Shown: piece by piece, positions 1 to 11,782 of the stretch
How positions within the stretch are numbered: position 1 is the stretch's first letter
Layout: each line of letters starts with the position of its first letter
Notes under the pieces: model-generated
Told to the model about the DNA's origin: nothing
Databases searched by the model: none
Seen by the model: only the letters and a program-made list of their open reading frames with translations
Translations under genes and position numbers: made by a program
Assembly: GCA_933228675.1 (NCBI GenBank)
Contig: OW121741.1
Location: forward strand, 38,283,952-38,347,951
From: Stomorhina lunata
Lineage: Eukaryota; Arthropoda; Insecta; Diptera; Rhiniidae
Direction of reading: 5' to 3'
Length of the DNA: 64,000 nt

Positions 1-182
1 TACTCACCACTAAAATTTGGAATCGCTGAGAGGGAGCAAATAAATGAACATTTTTGGGGAATAAGTAAAATAAGGCAAAAAGATTGGTTAAGTTCCTGCA
101 TTAAATGTGGTACATTTTTTTTTTTTAATTTGCAGATTGATTCTTAGATTTGACAAAAATGGATAACTGGGATACCGAAGCA

Positions 183-1195
183 AGAATTTGGATTGTCCGC
201 CATTATCACGCCTGGGGTCCGTAGTTTCGGTCCAAAGGCAATTCTACGAGCAGATGGACCATAAAGAGGCTCGTAAACAATTTTGCCGAGCATAGGACAG
301 TCAACAGAAACAATCGAGGAAGAGAGAAGAGGAAACAATCGCTGCTGTAGCTGCTGCGATACAACAAAATCCAAGAGTTTCGACAAGAAGCTTATCTGCT
401 CAAATGGGTATAAGCAGACAGTCATTGCAGTCTATTATGCACAAAGATTTGGACTTATTCCCGTATAAAATTCAAATGGTCAACAAACTGAACGCTGCAG
501 ACTTGCCGATTCGCTTGGAGTTTTGCCATAAATGTTGGAAGAGGATTGGAAACATGTTGAACTGTCATTTCATGTCTGACGAGACCCATTTCGATTTAAA
601 CGGCAATATAAATAAACAAAATTGTCGAATATGGAGTGATTCCAACTGACAGACACTCCATGAGACGGAATTACATCCACTTCGTGTCACAGTGTGGTGT
701 GCAGTTTCATCACGCTGCATTATCGGGCCCTACTTCTTTGAAGAAAACGGTCACCCCGTTACGGTTACTGGAGACCGTTACTTGAGCATGTTGAGAGAGT
801 TTTTCTATCCAGAATAACGCCGAAAGAGAATTCCTTTTAAGTCTATGTGGTTTCAGCAAGATGGTGCACCTCCTCACATAGCCCAACCTGTTACGACAGA
901 ATTGCGACGAAAATTTCCCAATAAGCTGATATCCAGAAACTCCACATTCCGTTGGCCACCCAGGTCGCCTGACCTTACTGCACCTGACTTTTTCTTGTGG
1001 GGTTATTGCAAACAGGAAGTTTACAAAGCAAAACCAACAAATTTGAATGAACTAAAGCAATCCATTCGAGCAACAATTGCGGCTATTCCTGTCTCAACTC
1101 TCCAAGCAGTAATGAACAACTTTTTGCTAAGATGCCGCACATGCATCAACGCGCAGGGGGGGCATTTAAGTTCCATTATTTTTAAAACAAATTAA
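183..1195 (+). pseudogene. Tc1/mariner transposase, rosa-like (DD41D), dead
   Basis: Degenerate transposase of the Tc1/mariner superfamily. The N-terminal helix-turn-helix part reads in frame 3 from 183, with a TAG stop where the family has a coding codon, up to about 300. A frameshift then moves it to frame 2, which runs to 1195 with in-frame stops at 647-649 and 815-817. Motifs: SDETHFDLNG (first catalytic Asp), WFQQDGAPPH (second Asp) and RSPDLTAPDFFLWG (third Asp). I count 41 residues between the second and third Asp, the spacing of the rosa (DD41D) group, rather than the 34 of ordinary mariner. The right end is probably near the CAGCCACCCTTTATA stretch at about 1304-1318; no matching left inverted repeat was found. 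The element cannot make a working protein. Confidence 0.75.
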
Positions 1196-1348
1196 ACTAT
1201 ATTTAATAAAATTGAATGAACTTTAACATGAATAAAAGAAAAATGTATTCCATACACTGAAAAAAAAAAGTTATTTGAGTTTCTTAATGTAGCAATATTC
1301 ATCAGCCACCCTTTATAAAGAATATAAAAATTACTTATTTGTTACCAG

Positions 1349-1755
1349 GGCAAACAATGATACCCGTTGATTCAATTCATAGTACCATTGAAAATTTTAC
1401 CCGTGATAAAACTGTTTGGGCACCAAGTGAATGGTATACTTTAATAACCAATGCGCATAAAAATTCAACAAATTATAACTGCATTCAGATGAACTACTCC
1501 GATTTTAAAGCATTTTCACAAAATATGCTATCCAAATCAAGGAAGATTTCATTTAAGAATTTACGTTCAGCTTCATTTGAATATGATTACTCTATAACAC
1601 TACACAACAAATGGACATCTTTTGAAAAGTGCAAGGTCGTGCCTATATGGGTCCTATTCTACTATCAAACTGTAGTTAAACCCTATACTCAGTTTGGCCA
1701 AGTTAGTGACCGTTTTGGTTTTATGGGCCTCCAAAGTTTCCCAATATTAGACTGA
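1349..1755 (+). pseudogene. orphan terminal exon of a transposon-associated protein
   Basis: Open reading frame preceded by a convincing splice acceptor (TTACTTATTTGTTACCAG at 1331-1348), so it looks like a last exon, not a gene start. It begins GQTMIPVDSIHSTIE, which resembles the GHT-x-M-x-V-D-S-x-H-x-x-I-E block seen near the C-terminus of large uncharacterised insect proteins that travel with transposons; that link is from memory. No upstream exon is visible, because a dead mariner fills the sequence directly to the left. No catalytic domain can be assigned, and the stretch may be a fragment left after insertion of that mariner. Confidence 0.35.
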
Positions 1756-2348
1756 TGACAAAAAAAGGTGTCATTAGTTTTAACCAAATAGCTAATCAGC
1801 TCTTAAAAATATTGCTTAACTATGTTCGGCAAAAATGTTGCTAAAAGTATGGCAAATATTTCCGGCTTAAAGTTTATGATAAATATGTAGACTTTTTTAA
1901 AAAAAAGTTAAAGAACAATTTTTTTGTTTGTAATTTTCTGATCATAACTTTTTGGAAATCCTGATTTTTCCTACACTATATTGGGAAAATTGTAGTCACG
2001 GTAAAGCTTAACAACTTTTGTAAACACACCAATATAATCTGAACGTGTCTAGCTACCAAAAACAGGTCATAAAGACTCCCTTGTGCCAACAAATTTAAAT
2101 TTTTAAAGTTAAATTTGAAAGTTAAAATTTGTTCTGGTTCTTCGAACCGCACCGAATTTAAAAAGTTAAATATTTCTTTTGTGCCAAACACCTAGTGCAC
2201 CTAAAAACTTAGCACTAAAAAAGTAACAGTTTTACAAATCAACACAAAAATCAAGAGAACGTGCACAAAAACCCAACCAAAAAATAAGCCTTGAAGGATA
2301 ACCGGATTTATTTGAAAAAACAAGTGAGTACACAAACAGCTCCAAACT
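1756..2348. other. AT-rich spacer, no gene seen
   Basis: No supported coding region. The minus-strand frame at 1976-2191 has no recognisable motif. The tail from about 2280 contains short CCAA-rich words that lead into the satellite. Confidence 0.5.
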
Positions 2349-3262
2349 CCAATATCGAACAACTTTAAGATCCAACAACTTCAAGTTCCAACAACTTCAA
2401 TATCCAATAACTTCAAGATCCAACAACTTCAAGATCCAACAACTTCAATATCCAACAACTTCAAGATCCAACAACTTCAAGATCCAACAACTTCAAGATC
2501 CAACAACTTCAATATCCAACAACTTCAAGATCCAACAACTTCAAGATCCAACAACTTCAAGATCCAACAACTTCAATATCCAATAACTTCAAGATCCAAC
2601 TACTTCAAGATCCAACAACTTCAAGATCCAACAACTTCAATATCCAACAACTTCAAGATCCAACAACTTCAAAATCCAACAACTTCAAGATCCAACAACT
2701 TCAATATCCAATAACTTCAAGATCCAACAACTTCAAGATCCAACAACTTCAAGATCCAACAACTTCAAGATCCAACAACTTCAATATCCAACAACTTCAA
2801 GATCCAACAACTTCAGGATCCAACTACTTCAAGATCCAACAACTTCAATATCCAACAACTTCAAGATCCAACAACTTCAAGATCCAACAACTTCAAGATC
2901 CAACAACTTCAATATCCAACAACTTCAAGATCCAACAACTTCAAGATCCAACAACTTCAAGATCCAACAACTTCAATATCCAATAACTTCAAGATCCAAC
3001 TACTTCAAGATCCAACAACTTCAAGATCCAACAACTTCAAGATCCAACAACTTCAAGATCCAACAACTTCAAAATCCAACAATTTCAAGATCCAACAACT
3101 TCAATATCCAATAACTTCAAGATCCAACAACTTCAAGATCCAACAACTTCAAGATCCAACAACTTCAAGATCCAACAACTTCAATATCCAACAACTTCAA
3201 GATCCAACAACTTCAAGATCCAACAACTCCAAGATCCAACAGCTTCAATATCCAATAGCTCC
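2349..3262. repeat. 16-bp satellite with 400-bp higher-order repeat
   Basis: Roughly 57 tandem copies of a 16-bp unit, TTCAAGATCCAACAAC. Variant units (TTCAATATCC, CCAATAACTTC, CCAACTACTTC, AAAATCC) recur in the same order 400 bp (25 units) apart: CCAATAACTTCAAGATCCAACTAC is near both 2580 and 2980, and the TTCAATATCCAATAAC unit near both 2700 and 3100. This is a higher-order repeat. One forward frame of the basic unit has no stop codon, but it has no ATG and no gene features. Confidence 0.9.
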
Positions 3263-3343
3263 AAAGAACTCCAAAGGTAAATCAAGTATCTCCCCTGGCA
3301 CAATCCTCAAGGAATTCATAAAGAAGGTACTGTACAATATAAG

Positions 3344-3411
3344 CTAACAAGGGAAATTAGGTCTGGCCTAATATTGTTTAGTTAACAAGGAAAATTCGGT
3401 CTGGCCTAATA
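3344..3411. repeat. 38-bp tandem pair ending in a mariner-like terminus
   Basis: Two 30-bp copies containing GGTCTGGCCTAATA at 3344-3373 and 3382-3411 (offset 38). They are followed at once by ACAGGGTGGGGCAAAAG, which resembles the end of a mariner-type inverted repeat. No partner repeat was found. Confidence 0.5.
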
Positions 3412-3760
3412 CAGGGTGGGGCAAAAGTCGCGAAGGGATTTGAAAAATTAATAATTTTTCTAATTTATTTTTTTTATTTTTCTTTTTAGGACTTGTAAAA
3501 TAAATCTGGGCGGTCTTTACGCAGAATATTAAAGGGAAATTTACATCTTTTCCCATACACGGTGCAGTTAGTGCAAGAACTAAAACCACGAGATTCCCAA
3601 GAATGATTAATTTATGCAGTTCGCTTCCACCCCTTCGTATAATATTTCGATTAAAAACAAAAATAGAAATAACAAAAATTGGCAATTCTATTAAAGTTAA
3701 CAACAATGTCGAAGCTGCCGGTAAAATTAATTCGGCAGCGTAAGCATATTTAACCTTTCC
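3412..3760. other. non-coding, no supported gene
   Basis: A hydrophobic minus-strand frame (3368-3706) covers this stretch but matches no family I know and has no clear splice or start context. Treated as chance. Confidence 0.3.
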
Positions 3761-3769
3761 AAATTACAC

Positions 3770-4078
3770 GCGCATCCGCTCCAATTACAAATTGCCTTCT
3801 TGCCAAAACTTTATGACAATAGAAAACTGCATGATCAGCGTCTGCATATCGACACATGCTAGTGCAACGTGATCGGGCGCTTCAACAGCCAACGGAGTTG
3901 GCAGAAAGTTAGTTAGTCTTGGTTACGCGCTCGTACTATCATAAATTAATTAATAAATATTAAATTTGTGAAATTAAATTAATTAATAAATATTTAATTT
4001 GTAAAATCCTTTAACTAAAAATAAAAATTATTTCTATTAATAAAATCTTGTATTATTTGTTTGGCGCAGTTGGTCGCG
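3770..4078 (+). mobile_element. LTR 3' end plus tRNA-Ser-type primer-binding site
   Basis: TGGCGCAGTTGGTCGCGCC at 4062-4080 starts like the complement of the 3' end of insect tRNA-Ser, the primer site used by 17.6/297-type gypsy retrotransposons. The upstream 290 bp is AT-rich with several AATAAA-like words (about 3950-4050), as expected for R-U5 of an LTR. The left LTR edge and any gag or pol are not recognisable, so this is a degraded fragment. Confidence 0.45.
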
Positions 4079-4079
4079 C

Positions 4080-4690
4080 CTAGATTATATTTTTTTGAAT
4101 AATTCCAAGGGAAAGTTTTTAACTTTAAAAGAAAGGATCATCATAGCTATACATCATATTTACAATCATTTAAAAACCAATGATGAAATTCGTATGTCAA
4201 TTCAAAATTAAGATTTATACGTTCTACCACAAGGAAGTCTTGTATAAGTGGGAGGCATTCGAAACAATGGAATAGTAGTATGAACATGGGGATTGAGCAG
4301 AACATTTTCCATACAAAATTTGGCTTATGCCTTTGAGGATCTAGCAGCACTTTTTTGTATGGGAATTGAGCAGCAGTTTTTTTTTTTTTTTATTTTTTTT
4401 TATTGACCAGCACTTACGAATCCTTAAACAAGGAAATTGCAGCAGCATCAAAGGTCTAAATAGAACGAAGAAACACAAAGTGTTTCTTTGTTAACTTAGA
4501 AATAGAAGTAATTAAAATCATCACGAAATTAGAATCCGACAACGATTTTTATTCTTTAAGCCTAATCTGGAGAACAGACAAGCACGCTGACATTATTTTA
4601 GGTCGATAAAGCAAAGAGCTTAATTATGGACAGATAGTCTTAACAGACACCGGCCTTATAATAAATTCAATGTGGATCACGAACAATTAA
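4080..4690. other. decayed spacer, T-rich tract
   Basis: No coding region. It may be the leader of the adjoining LTR fragment. Contains a T-rich run near 4375-4402. Confidence 0.4.
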
Positions 4691-4960
4691 GCAGAATATT
4701 TCACGGGACCATCCTCCTCAGCCTCTGCGATGGGTAGTCATCTTGTCGCGATGTAGGACTTACGCGCAATGAACCATAAGGCTATGCTGGTGGAGATATT
4801 TTCTTATCTCTGGTAGGGGCACCCATTCCAGACAGGCTTAGGGGGAGTGCTAAACTAAGAACTACCTACCCCCGTATCATCTGGCGTCTGTTTCCCATAT
4901 TGGGCGGCCTGATGATATCTTGTTGGACCCCACTACAGCAGTCCTTCAGTGCAGCTTTCG

Positions 4961-6209
4961 ATGGGGCGGCAGTTTTTCATTGACTTGGCTGTAAGCATAA
5001 ACGGCGAAAAAACCCCACCATGTGATCATGGATCAACACAACCAAAAATCCCCCTGTGTCCGGTCGTGGGCTTCATAATCTCCAGATATAACAATCAATC
5101 TTCCGCGGTGCCAGTCTTAGGCCGCGGGGCTTCGAAAGCTATTGAGACTTGCTTGGTAAATGCACCTGGCCAAGCTTATCAAGCTACAAGTGCTACTAAA
5201 TCTGCTGGGGAAAGGAACTCTATCCCGAATAGAACCTCAACCAGTAAAAAACCTGCTAACTCTGGCAAGACAGCTCTGTTCATGGGACCGAGTACTTCCA
5301 AGGATGCTTTGGCCAAACCCCCTGTTTCGGGTTCAAACCCAATGCCTTCTGTGCATAAGGGAACCAAGGGCACAACGAACTCTGGTTCTAGTACCCTCCC
5401 TGCACTTCCCCCTAGGAGTTCTGGAGTTGAGACGCGAAGTCCCTCTCAAAAGACTCCTACTCAGCACAGCAAGGAGACCCCTAACCTAGTTTTGGGTCCA
5501 CCTAATGCGGCATGTCCCTCTAGGAGGCAATCTACCCCGGCCAGGAGGGCTTTCCTTCAGCGGCGTGCCGCTACAAGGAAACTTCAGTCGCTTGGTGACA
5601 AGCCTGAAGACACCCTTACTCCTGAGGAGAAAGCATCCAAGGAATGGGCGACTAAGACGCTGGCTGACGGCAACTCTCGGAGGAAGACTCTAGCCCACAT
5701 AGCCATCAGCCAGACACCAAACGACCTAAACCTACCAGGTTAATGGACAGATCTTTCAGCGAGGTTACCAAAGGTCACCTCGTTAAGGCTGTCATTGACC
5801 GTAGCAACGCTGACGGAGCTATTTCCCCCGAAAGGTGGGAAATAATCCGTGTTAAGTTAGTGGGAGTTGTCATTAATGTCGTGTCAAATTGATGGCTTGC
5901 CATAATGAGCGATCTGCTATTCTGCTAAAGAAAGCAGTTCAGCTCATTGAGGGCATGTGGGATGGAGCTAGGCTTGACGTGGTCTCCAAGGAGGAGATTC
6001 CTCGCAGACCTAGGTCCACAGCCCTTGTGCCCGATGGCAAGTCCTATGCCAGGGAGATACTGGAGCTCCTTCAGATAAGCAATCCCAACCTACCAGTCTA
6101 TGAATGGAAGGTGGCTAAGATCTCTGAACCTGAAGGAGCTCTCAGAAGGATAACTGTTATCCTTACGCAAGAAACTTTAGCTCCACTCCGGGAGTTGCGC
6201 GATCCTTAG
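4961..6209 (+). pseudogene. LINE ORF1 with DUF4780-like domain, frameshifted
   Basis: ORF1 of a LOA/Jockey-like LINE, in three pieces. Frame 2 (first ATG 4961, to 5743) gives a Ser/Thr/Pro-rich basic segment. A shift near 5695 continues into SFSEVTKGHLVKAVIDRSN and then SPERWEIIRVKLVGVV. A second break near 5890 leads to LMACHNERSAILLKKAV and EEIPRRPRSTALVPDGKSY, ending at 6209. The blocks KLxACxxERSAxLxxxAV and EEIPRRPR are hallmarks of the DUF4780 region found in ORF1 of these LINEs (family knowledge). The protein normally binds the element RNA; this copy is not translatable as one chain. Confidence 0.7.
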
Positions 6210-6370
6210 GGAGTATTGACTCTCTCAGTGTTGCCGAAGAAGGGATGGAAATGGATGCTGACGAGGAAGCCCTCCTGAAGACGAGGATCAGGATGACTTC
6301 AATGTCACGATCATTCCACTTGCCTTTTTTAAGGATGATGATGATGAAGATAACGCAAGTTAATCTTCAT

Positions 6371-6948
6371 CACTCCAAGAGCCCTGGATCAACTGTGATG
6401 GGATCTGTGGATTAACGCTTAAAGGCTATAAGCTAATACACACCAGTGGAACTGGTAGGCCAAGGGCGTGTATTTTAGCAAAGAGTTCACTTAATATCTT
6501 CATTCTTTCTGAATACATTGATACCACCGTAGCGGCTTGGGAGACCAAGACAGGCTCCATTCTGGTCTCCTCGTGCTACATGGGGCACGACCAACCCAGC
6601 CCACCACCTAACGCTCTGGTTCATAAGACAGTGAACCTATCACGAAAGCAAAATCTGCCATTGGTCATAGGAGCTGACGCAAATGCACACCACGTCATTT
6701 GGGGAAGCTCTGATACAAACACAAGAGGTGAGTCAATTTTTGATTTTATTCTTTGTAATAACTTAGAGATAGTTAACTCCGGGTCAGAACCCACTTTTGC
6801 TGTAGCTAACAGACAGGAGGTCCTTGACATCACGATAGTTATCAGCATGCACTCAGCTCTGATCAAGAACTGGAGGGTATCAAACGACTGCTCCTTTTCT
6901 GATCACTGCTATATTGAATTTGAAATCACTCTACTATTACTTTCCTAA
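6371..6948 (+). pseudogene. LINE ORF2 endonuclease domain, truncated
   Basis: One open frame from about 6371 to the stop at 6948 carries the middle and C-terminal part of an exonuclease-endonuclease-phosphatase domain: GADANAHHVIWGSSDTN (active-site D-x-N), RGESIFDFILCNNLEIVN, and VSNDCSFSDHCYIEFEI with the catalytic SDH. This domain nicks target DNA during retrotransposition. The N-terminal catalytic Asn/Glu blocks and the whole reverse transcriptase are absent. After 6948 the sequence switches to an unrelated exon-like segment. Confidence 0.8.
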
Positions 6949-6954
6949 CCCAAT

Positions 6955-7044
6955 GCACTTTGGATACGAACCATCAGCTTGTAATGAAAATTGTTTCTTG
7001 TTGCGACAAGTGCCCAAGAATAACAAATTAAATGGAAAAACTGT
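6955..7044 (+). other. unrecognised exon-like segment with splice donor
   Basis: An open stretch beginning MHFGYEPSACNENCFLLRQV, ending at a perfect donor (ACT|GTAAGTAC, 7043-7051). Its spaced cysteines suggest coding sequence. It may be an upstream exon of the two-gene transposon that follows or a fragment of another element; I do not recognise it. Confidence 0.3.
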
Positions 7045-7051
7045 AAGTACT

Positions 7052-7944
7052 CATTACTTGATTCGAATTAACATATAAGATCATCATATTCAACTCAAAT
7101 CATCTTTCTTAAATTGTTACGGTTACCTACACAGAAAAAATTATTGCCATTTTCATTTTAATAAACCCCTTTAATTAAAAACAAAAATTAGTTTCGATTA
7201 AGAGCTTAATTGATTAAATGTTTAATTAATTATGGAACATAATCATATTCAATGGTGCTAATACATTGAATAGTAAAAAATATAACTTTTTTTATATGAA
7301 ATAATGTAATTTAGCGATTATTTTTACTTCGTATTTGTTAGTATACAACATTACTTTAAAATGTGAGTTCTCAAAATACAAAAAAACGAGAGTAACAAAC
7401 CGTTTTAAAGTAAAAAGAGAGTAATAGTCATTCTGAAAATAGGGATGAAATGAAAAATTCTTTAGTTTTGTGAAATTCTTCAAGTTGTTAGGTCGTCATC
7501 GGTCATTAAGTAATTTTTCCAATCGTTTGTGTGTATACGTGTTTTTGTTGTTGGTGAATGTTTTGCGCTGGCGTGTCTTTTTTTGTATTTGTAATGAAGT
7601 GTACGCGTGTGTAATGAATTATTTAATATAAAGAAGATATTTAATTATATTAACAAGAAATTATTTAATTGTATCAAAAAAGTTCGGCTATTGAAAAAAT
7701 ATAAAACGGATTAGATTTATTCTCTATCACGCTTTTTTTATTTGAAAACCAGTTTTAATTCTTTGTTTGTATATGTGTGTGTGGAGGACAAGTGCTAATG
7801 GTTTTTGTTGGAGTGTCCAAATCTTTTCAAATGTTTTTTTTTAGCATAAAGTACAAGTGTACATAATTTTTCTGTGTTTCGTTTCGATTTAATTTTAGAT
7901 ATTTAAAAGTTTTTTACTAAAAAAACCTATCCATTATTTTGTAA
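7052..7944. other. AT-rich spacer upstream of the KDZ-like gene
   Basis: No coding region. 7131-7260 (CACAGAAAAAATTATTGCC, then AATTAAAAAC and TTTAATTAATT words) resembles the AT-rich repeat at 18.6-19.3 kb. 7500-7640 has GTGTGT-rich sequence that could be an old promoter or leader. Confidence 0.35.
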
Positions 7945-10241
7945 AAATGCTTTTTATGCAAAACTATGTACGGTTCCGTAGATTCGTATTTTGGCCACTT
8001 AAAACAACATGTAATACCAAAAAACATTCCTTTTGAATGCACCTATATTGGATGTTTTCAAAAATTTAATAATAAATATTCATTTAAAAGACATTTATTA
8101 AAACATTTTAAGGCAACAAATATGGGTAAAGCAACATCTTCTTCAAATAAAAATAAATGTAAGAATAATGGTAGTTCCTGCCAAACAGTTTCGGATTTCT
8201 GCTCTGAATCCAATGAAGATCAAATGGATCAATCAAATATTGTTCCTAATATATTTGATTACAGCGATAATATGACAAAAATACATGATTCTGCTTATAA
8301 ATTTTTAACAAAACGTCATTCATTTAATAACTTTTCTCGATCTGATGTAAATGTAGTAAGAAACTTCGTAGAGGACCTAATATTGAACCCTATACTTAAT
8401 TTTATTGAAAATTGTGTTCAAAAGCCTCTCTTAAGTATTTTAGATGATTTAAAAAATATATTTGAAAATGTAAAATCTGATTTCAAATTCGAAAAAACAC
8501 TGAAAGACAAGGGTCTAATGGGAAATATTGAATGTATTAATATAGAAAATAACCCTAAAAGTTGTGGTGTATTAATGCCGCTAGAATTTCAGTTAAAAAA
8601 TTGAAAACAACAATTATCTGGATACTGTTCTGGAACACATGCGGAAAACTGAAGAAGGGGACAAGTTCGAAAATTTCATACAAGGACGGCAGTGGCAACA
8701 AAAAAAGTTATTATATCCAAATAAAATATTAGTTCCGTACTTTTTATATGTCGACGATTTCGGCATTAACAATCCACTTGGATTGAAATCTAACAAACAT
8801 TCGATGTGCAATTTTTATTATAGTTTTCCATCAATTCCGGAAAAATCTTCAAAATTAAATCAAGTTTATTTAGCCTTTTCCATTAAATGGAAATAAATCT
8901 CTTGAATATTTCGTTCAAGCTTTAAAAAGATTAGAAATTGCAGGCATTGACATTAAAACAAGAAGTGGTATTAAAAATGTTAAGTTTGTAATGGGGTTAC
9001 TTCTTGGTGACAACCTAGGATTGAAAGTTACCCTTGGGTTTTCAAAATCTTTTTCTGCAACGTATTTCTGTAGATTTTGTTTAACAAAAAAATCTGATTG
9101 TCAAAAAGTTTTTTTCTGAAAATAGAGATATTTTAAGAAACAGAATTAACTATAGGGAGGCTATTGATCGTGGTGTAATGTCTGAAACAGGTATAAGTGA
9201 CAAATGTGTATTTAATGAAATTCCATCATTTCATTGTACGGAAAATTATTCCGTCGATGTGATGCATGATTTTTACAAGGGCGTTTGTCATCACATTTTG
9301 AAATTTTTTTCTTTAGGAACTCCTTAAAACTTTTAAATATGACGAACATGACATGGGTAGTGAGAAACTTTCAATAAATATCCAGGAATTAGAAAATCAT
9401 AAGCTTAAAATGTCTGCAAAGCAGATGATGGCTTTCTGTCAATATTTTTCTATATTAATTGGAGAATATATTCCAAATGGGGATCAGGTGTGGCTATTTC
9501 TTTTGATATTTTTTGAACTAATAGATGATATTTTATGCTATCAAGTTTCAGATGCCTTAATAGAACAAATAAGGTCAAAAATTGAGTTCATAAATAAAAC
9601 ATATCAAATATTGTTAAAAAAAAAACTTGACGCCAAAGTTTCACCTTCTCCTTCACTATACCACTGTCTTAAAACAATCTGGGCCACTTTGGAATTTTTG
9701 GTGCTTCAAATACGAAGAAAAGCATAAGGAGTTCAAGATTTACTCACACATAATAACTTCTCGAAAGAATATTGCAAAAAGCTTTTCATTCAAGCAGCAA
9801 ATAGATTTTGTTAATGTACTAACAAGTGAAGAAAAAGTACAAGACATTTTCTTCAAATCTGCATTTTTTAATTTAAATATTATTAAACAAATAAGCCGAG
9901 AGCTATTAACTTCCGAAGATAATTTTTCGGTATACTTAGAAGCAAAAATATGGGGTTTTCATTACAATTCTAAAAAGGTGATTTCCAAGTTTTGTAACGA
10001 CTTCGAACTTTTCAAAATTAATCTGATAGTTTCAACCACATCTGGAGAAATAATTTTTTGCTGCAATAGGATTTTCACTGAGTTTAATACTCATTACTCA
10101 GCCTTTGAATATTTGGACATTTCAACAGAAAATTCATTAATTTATCTAAATGAAATCATTGGGCCTCCCGTAAATCAAATTGAATCCGCTAATGGCAAAA
10201 AATTTTTTAAATTAAAGGAATTTTATCATAATATATATTAA
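7945..10241 (+). pseudogene. zinc-finger/KDZ-like transposase, frameshifted
   Basis: Long transposase-like protein in five frame segments. Two C2H2 fingers open it: CFLC...HLKQH from 7948 and CTYIGCFQKF...KRHLLKH from about 8038. The fingers and linker run to 8604, then LPYPNKILVPYF-type sequence (8620-8890, frame 2), LEYFVQALKRLEIAGIDIKT (8880-9115), SENRDILRNR to YSVDVMHDFYKGVCHH (to about 9325), LKMSAKQMMAFCQYFSILIG (9330-9627), and FHLLLHYTTVLKQSGPLW, then FKYEEKHKEFK (to 10241). The MHD and EEKH blocks match the catalytic D and E positions of KDZ-type RNase H-fold transposases; I infer that relationship. Four single-base shifts, mostly in A or T runs, inactivate it. The gene at 10275 looks like its partner. 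Confidence 0.6.
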
Positions 10242-11782
10242 AAAGAAATAAAACACCAGCATCATTTTGGCAAAATGGAGAACGCTAGCATTAAAGATAT
10301 TTTAAATAAATGGAGTCTTTATCTTTATGATAAATTTAATGGTAAGTATAATTTAATTTTTAAAAATGAAAACAAATACTTTATAATATATTTTGTTACA
10401 TATTTTGTACATCCTTATTCCCAGATGAAAATATTACCGCTGATACATTGAAAATTTTACAACCTCACCACATCAAAAAAGGTTTTGCCAATTTACGCAA
10501 TGGAGACCAAGCTCACTTTGAACATGAGTTGCAAAAGTGGAAGAAGGAACTTGGAATTGACAAAGAAAATGAAACGAAATTTGTCTCTTCAACACCTGAG
10601 GTAAAGCGAGGTTTGCCTTCTGTCTCCCAGATACTTTCTACCACAAAAAGTGGGATTGAGATTACTAAATTTTATGAGCAAAACAAATTTCTTCAAGAAG
10701 AACATCGTTCCTTACTAATTTCTACAATTACAAAATATTTAGACCTTAATGGATGTGAGTGTTCACTTTCCGGTTGTGCTGATTTAGAGAAGCAAATCTG
10801 TTCCTTGTTTCCTTCTGAAGAACTGGTAAGTATTGTTTTTTTTTTTTAATGTTCAAACTTAATTTATATAAATTTTTTAGTCTTTTTATACTAATGGAAA
10901 AAGGGGAAAAATCTACAATAAACTTGCAAACTTAAAACGCCTATCAAAGGAACTCTTTAAGAATCCGGAATCCCCAAAGTCGACAATGTTAACTGGTAAG
11001 TTAAACCCTCTACATTTATATCATGTACTACATATTTTCATATACATATTTATAGAACCATCGGAAAATTATGATCTTTATATTCATACACTAAGGAGCG
11101 ATAAAGTGAGTGCAAATGATTTTGACCTATTCTGGAGAAAGTGTGCTTCATTCCGGTTTAAACAAATTGCAGATTCTAAAAAGACTATCGAGATATTCGA
11201 ATTGTGGCCAGAATACACCAAGCCATCAGCTCCTCAGCTTGTAAGTACAATTTTGAAATACAACATATTTTACTTCCTATTAAGTCACTTTTTTTTACAG
11301 ATAAATATAGACTTTAGTTTAAAGTATCCAACAGCCAAAGATCTAAAAGAAAGATGGGGCCAACTCGAAGAGGGCATTATAAATTCCATATATAACAAAA
11401 TAGGATGATCGGCCGCTCTTAAAGATATAAAGAAAGCTGAGTTGAGCAATGAAGGTAAATATTATAGAGTTTTAAAAATTAAAAAAAAAATTATACAATC
11501 ATATACAAAACCAAAATGTCTTCTTTTTATAGACTCTAAAAACTTTACCATTTTATGGAATTTACACAAACTTTGTCCACCTCAATAGACTTTTACCAGC
11601 ACTCCAAGTGGAGAAAAAATCAGAAAAAGATTTTCTGTCGTGGATTCACAGGAAAGCTTCGCTTTGGTAGCAGCATCCGATGAAGAGTTGGAAACAAAAT
11701 TGAAACTTCTTCGTTTGCAAGGACGTAACATCCAGCCTAGACTTCTGGTTATAGGATCAACATTTGAAATAAAATGTATATA

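Larger units (their letters stand above)
4690..6948 (+). mobile_element. LOA/Jockey-type LINE, cut off after the endonuclease
   Basis: A non-LTR retrotransposon with its 5' half retained: GC-richer leader, ORF1 with a DUF4780-like region, then the apurinic-type endonuclease of ORF2. It stops at 6948 with no reverse transcriptase, so the 3' end is missing, the reverse of ordinary 5' truncation. Base composition (close to 50% GC) differs sharply from the AT-rich surroundings. Confidence 0.75.

Noticed and set aside
3368..3706. 112-residue hydrophobic minus-strand frame
   Set aside because: No family resemblance, long low-complexity Lys/Asn part, overlap with a mariner-like terminus and a repeat; no start or splice context.
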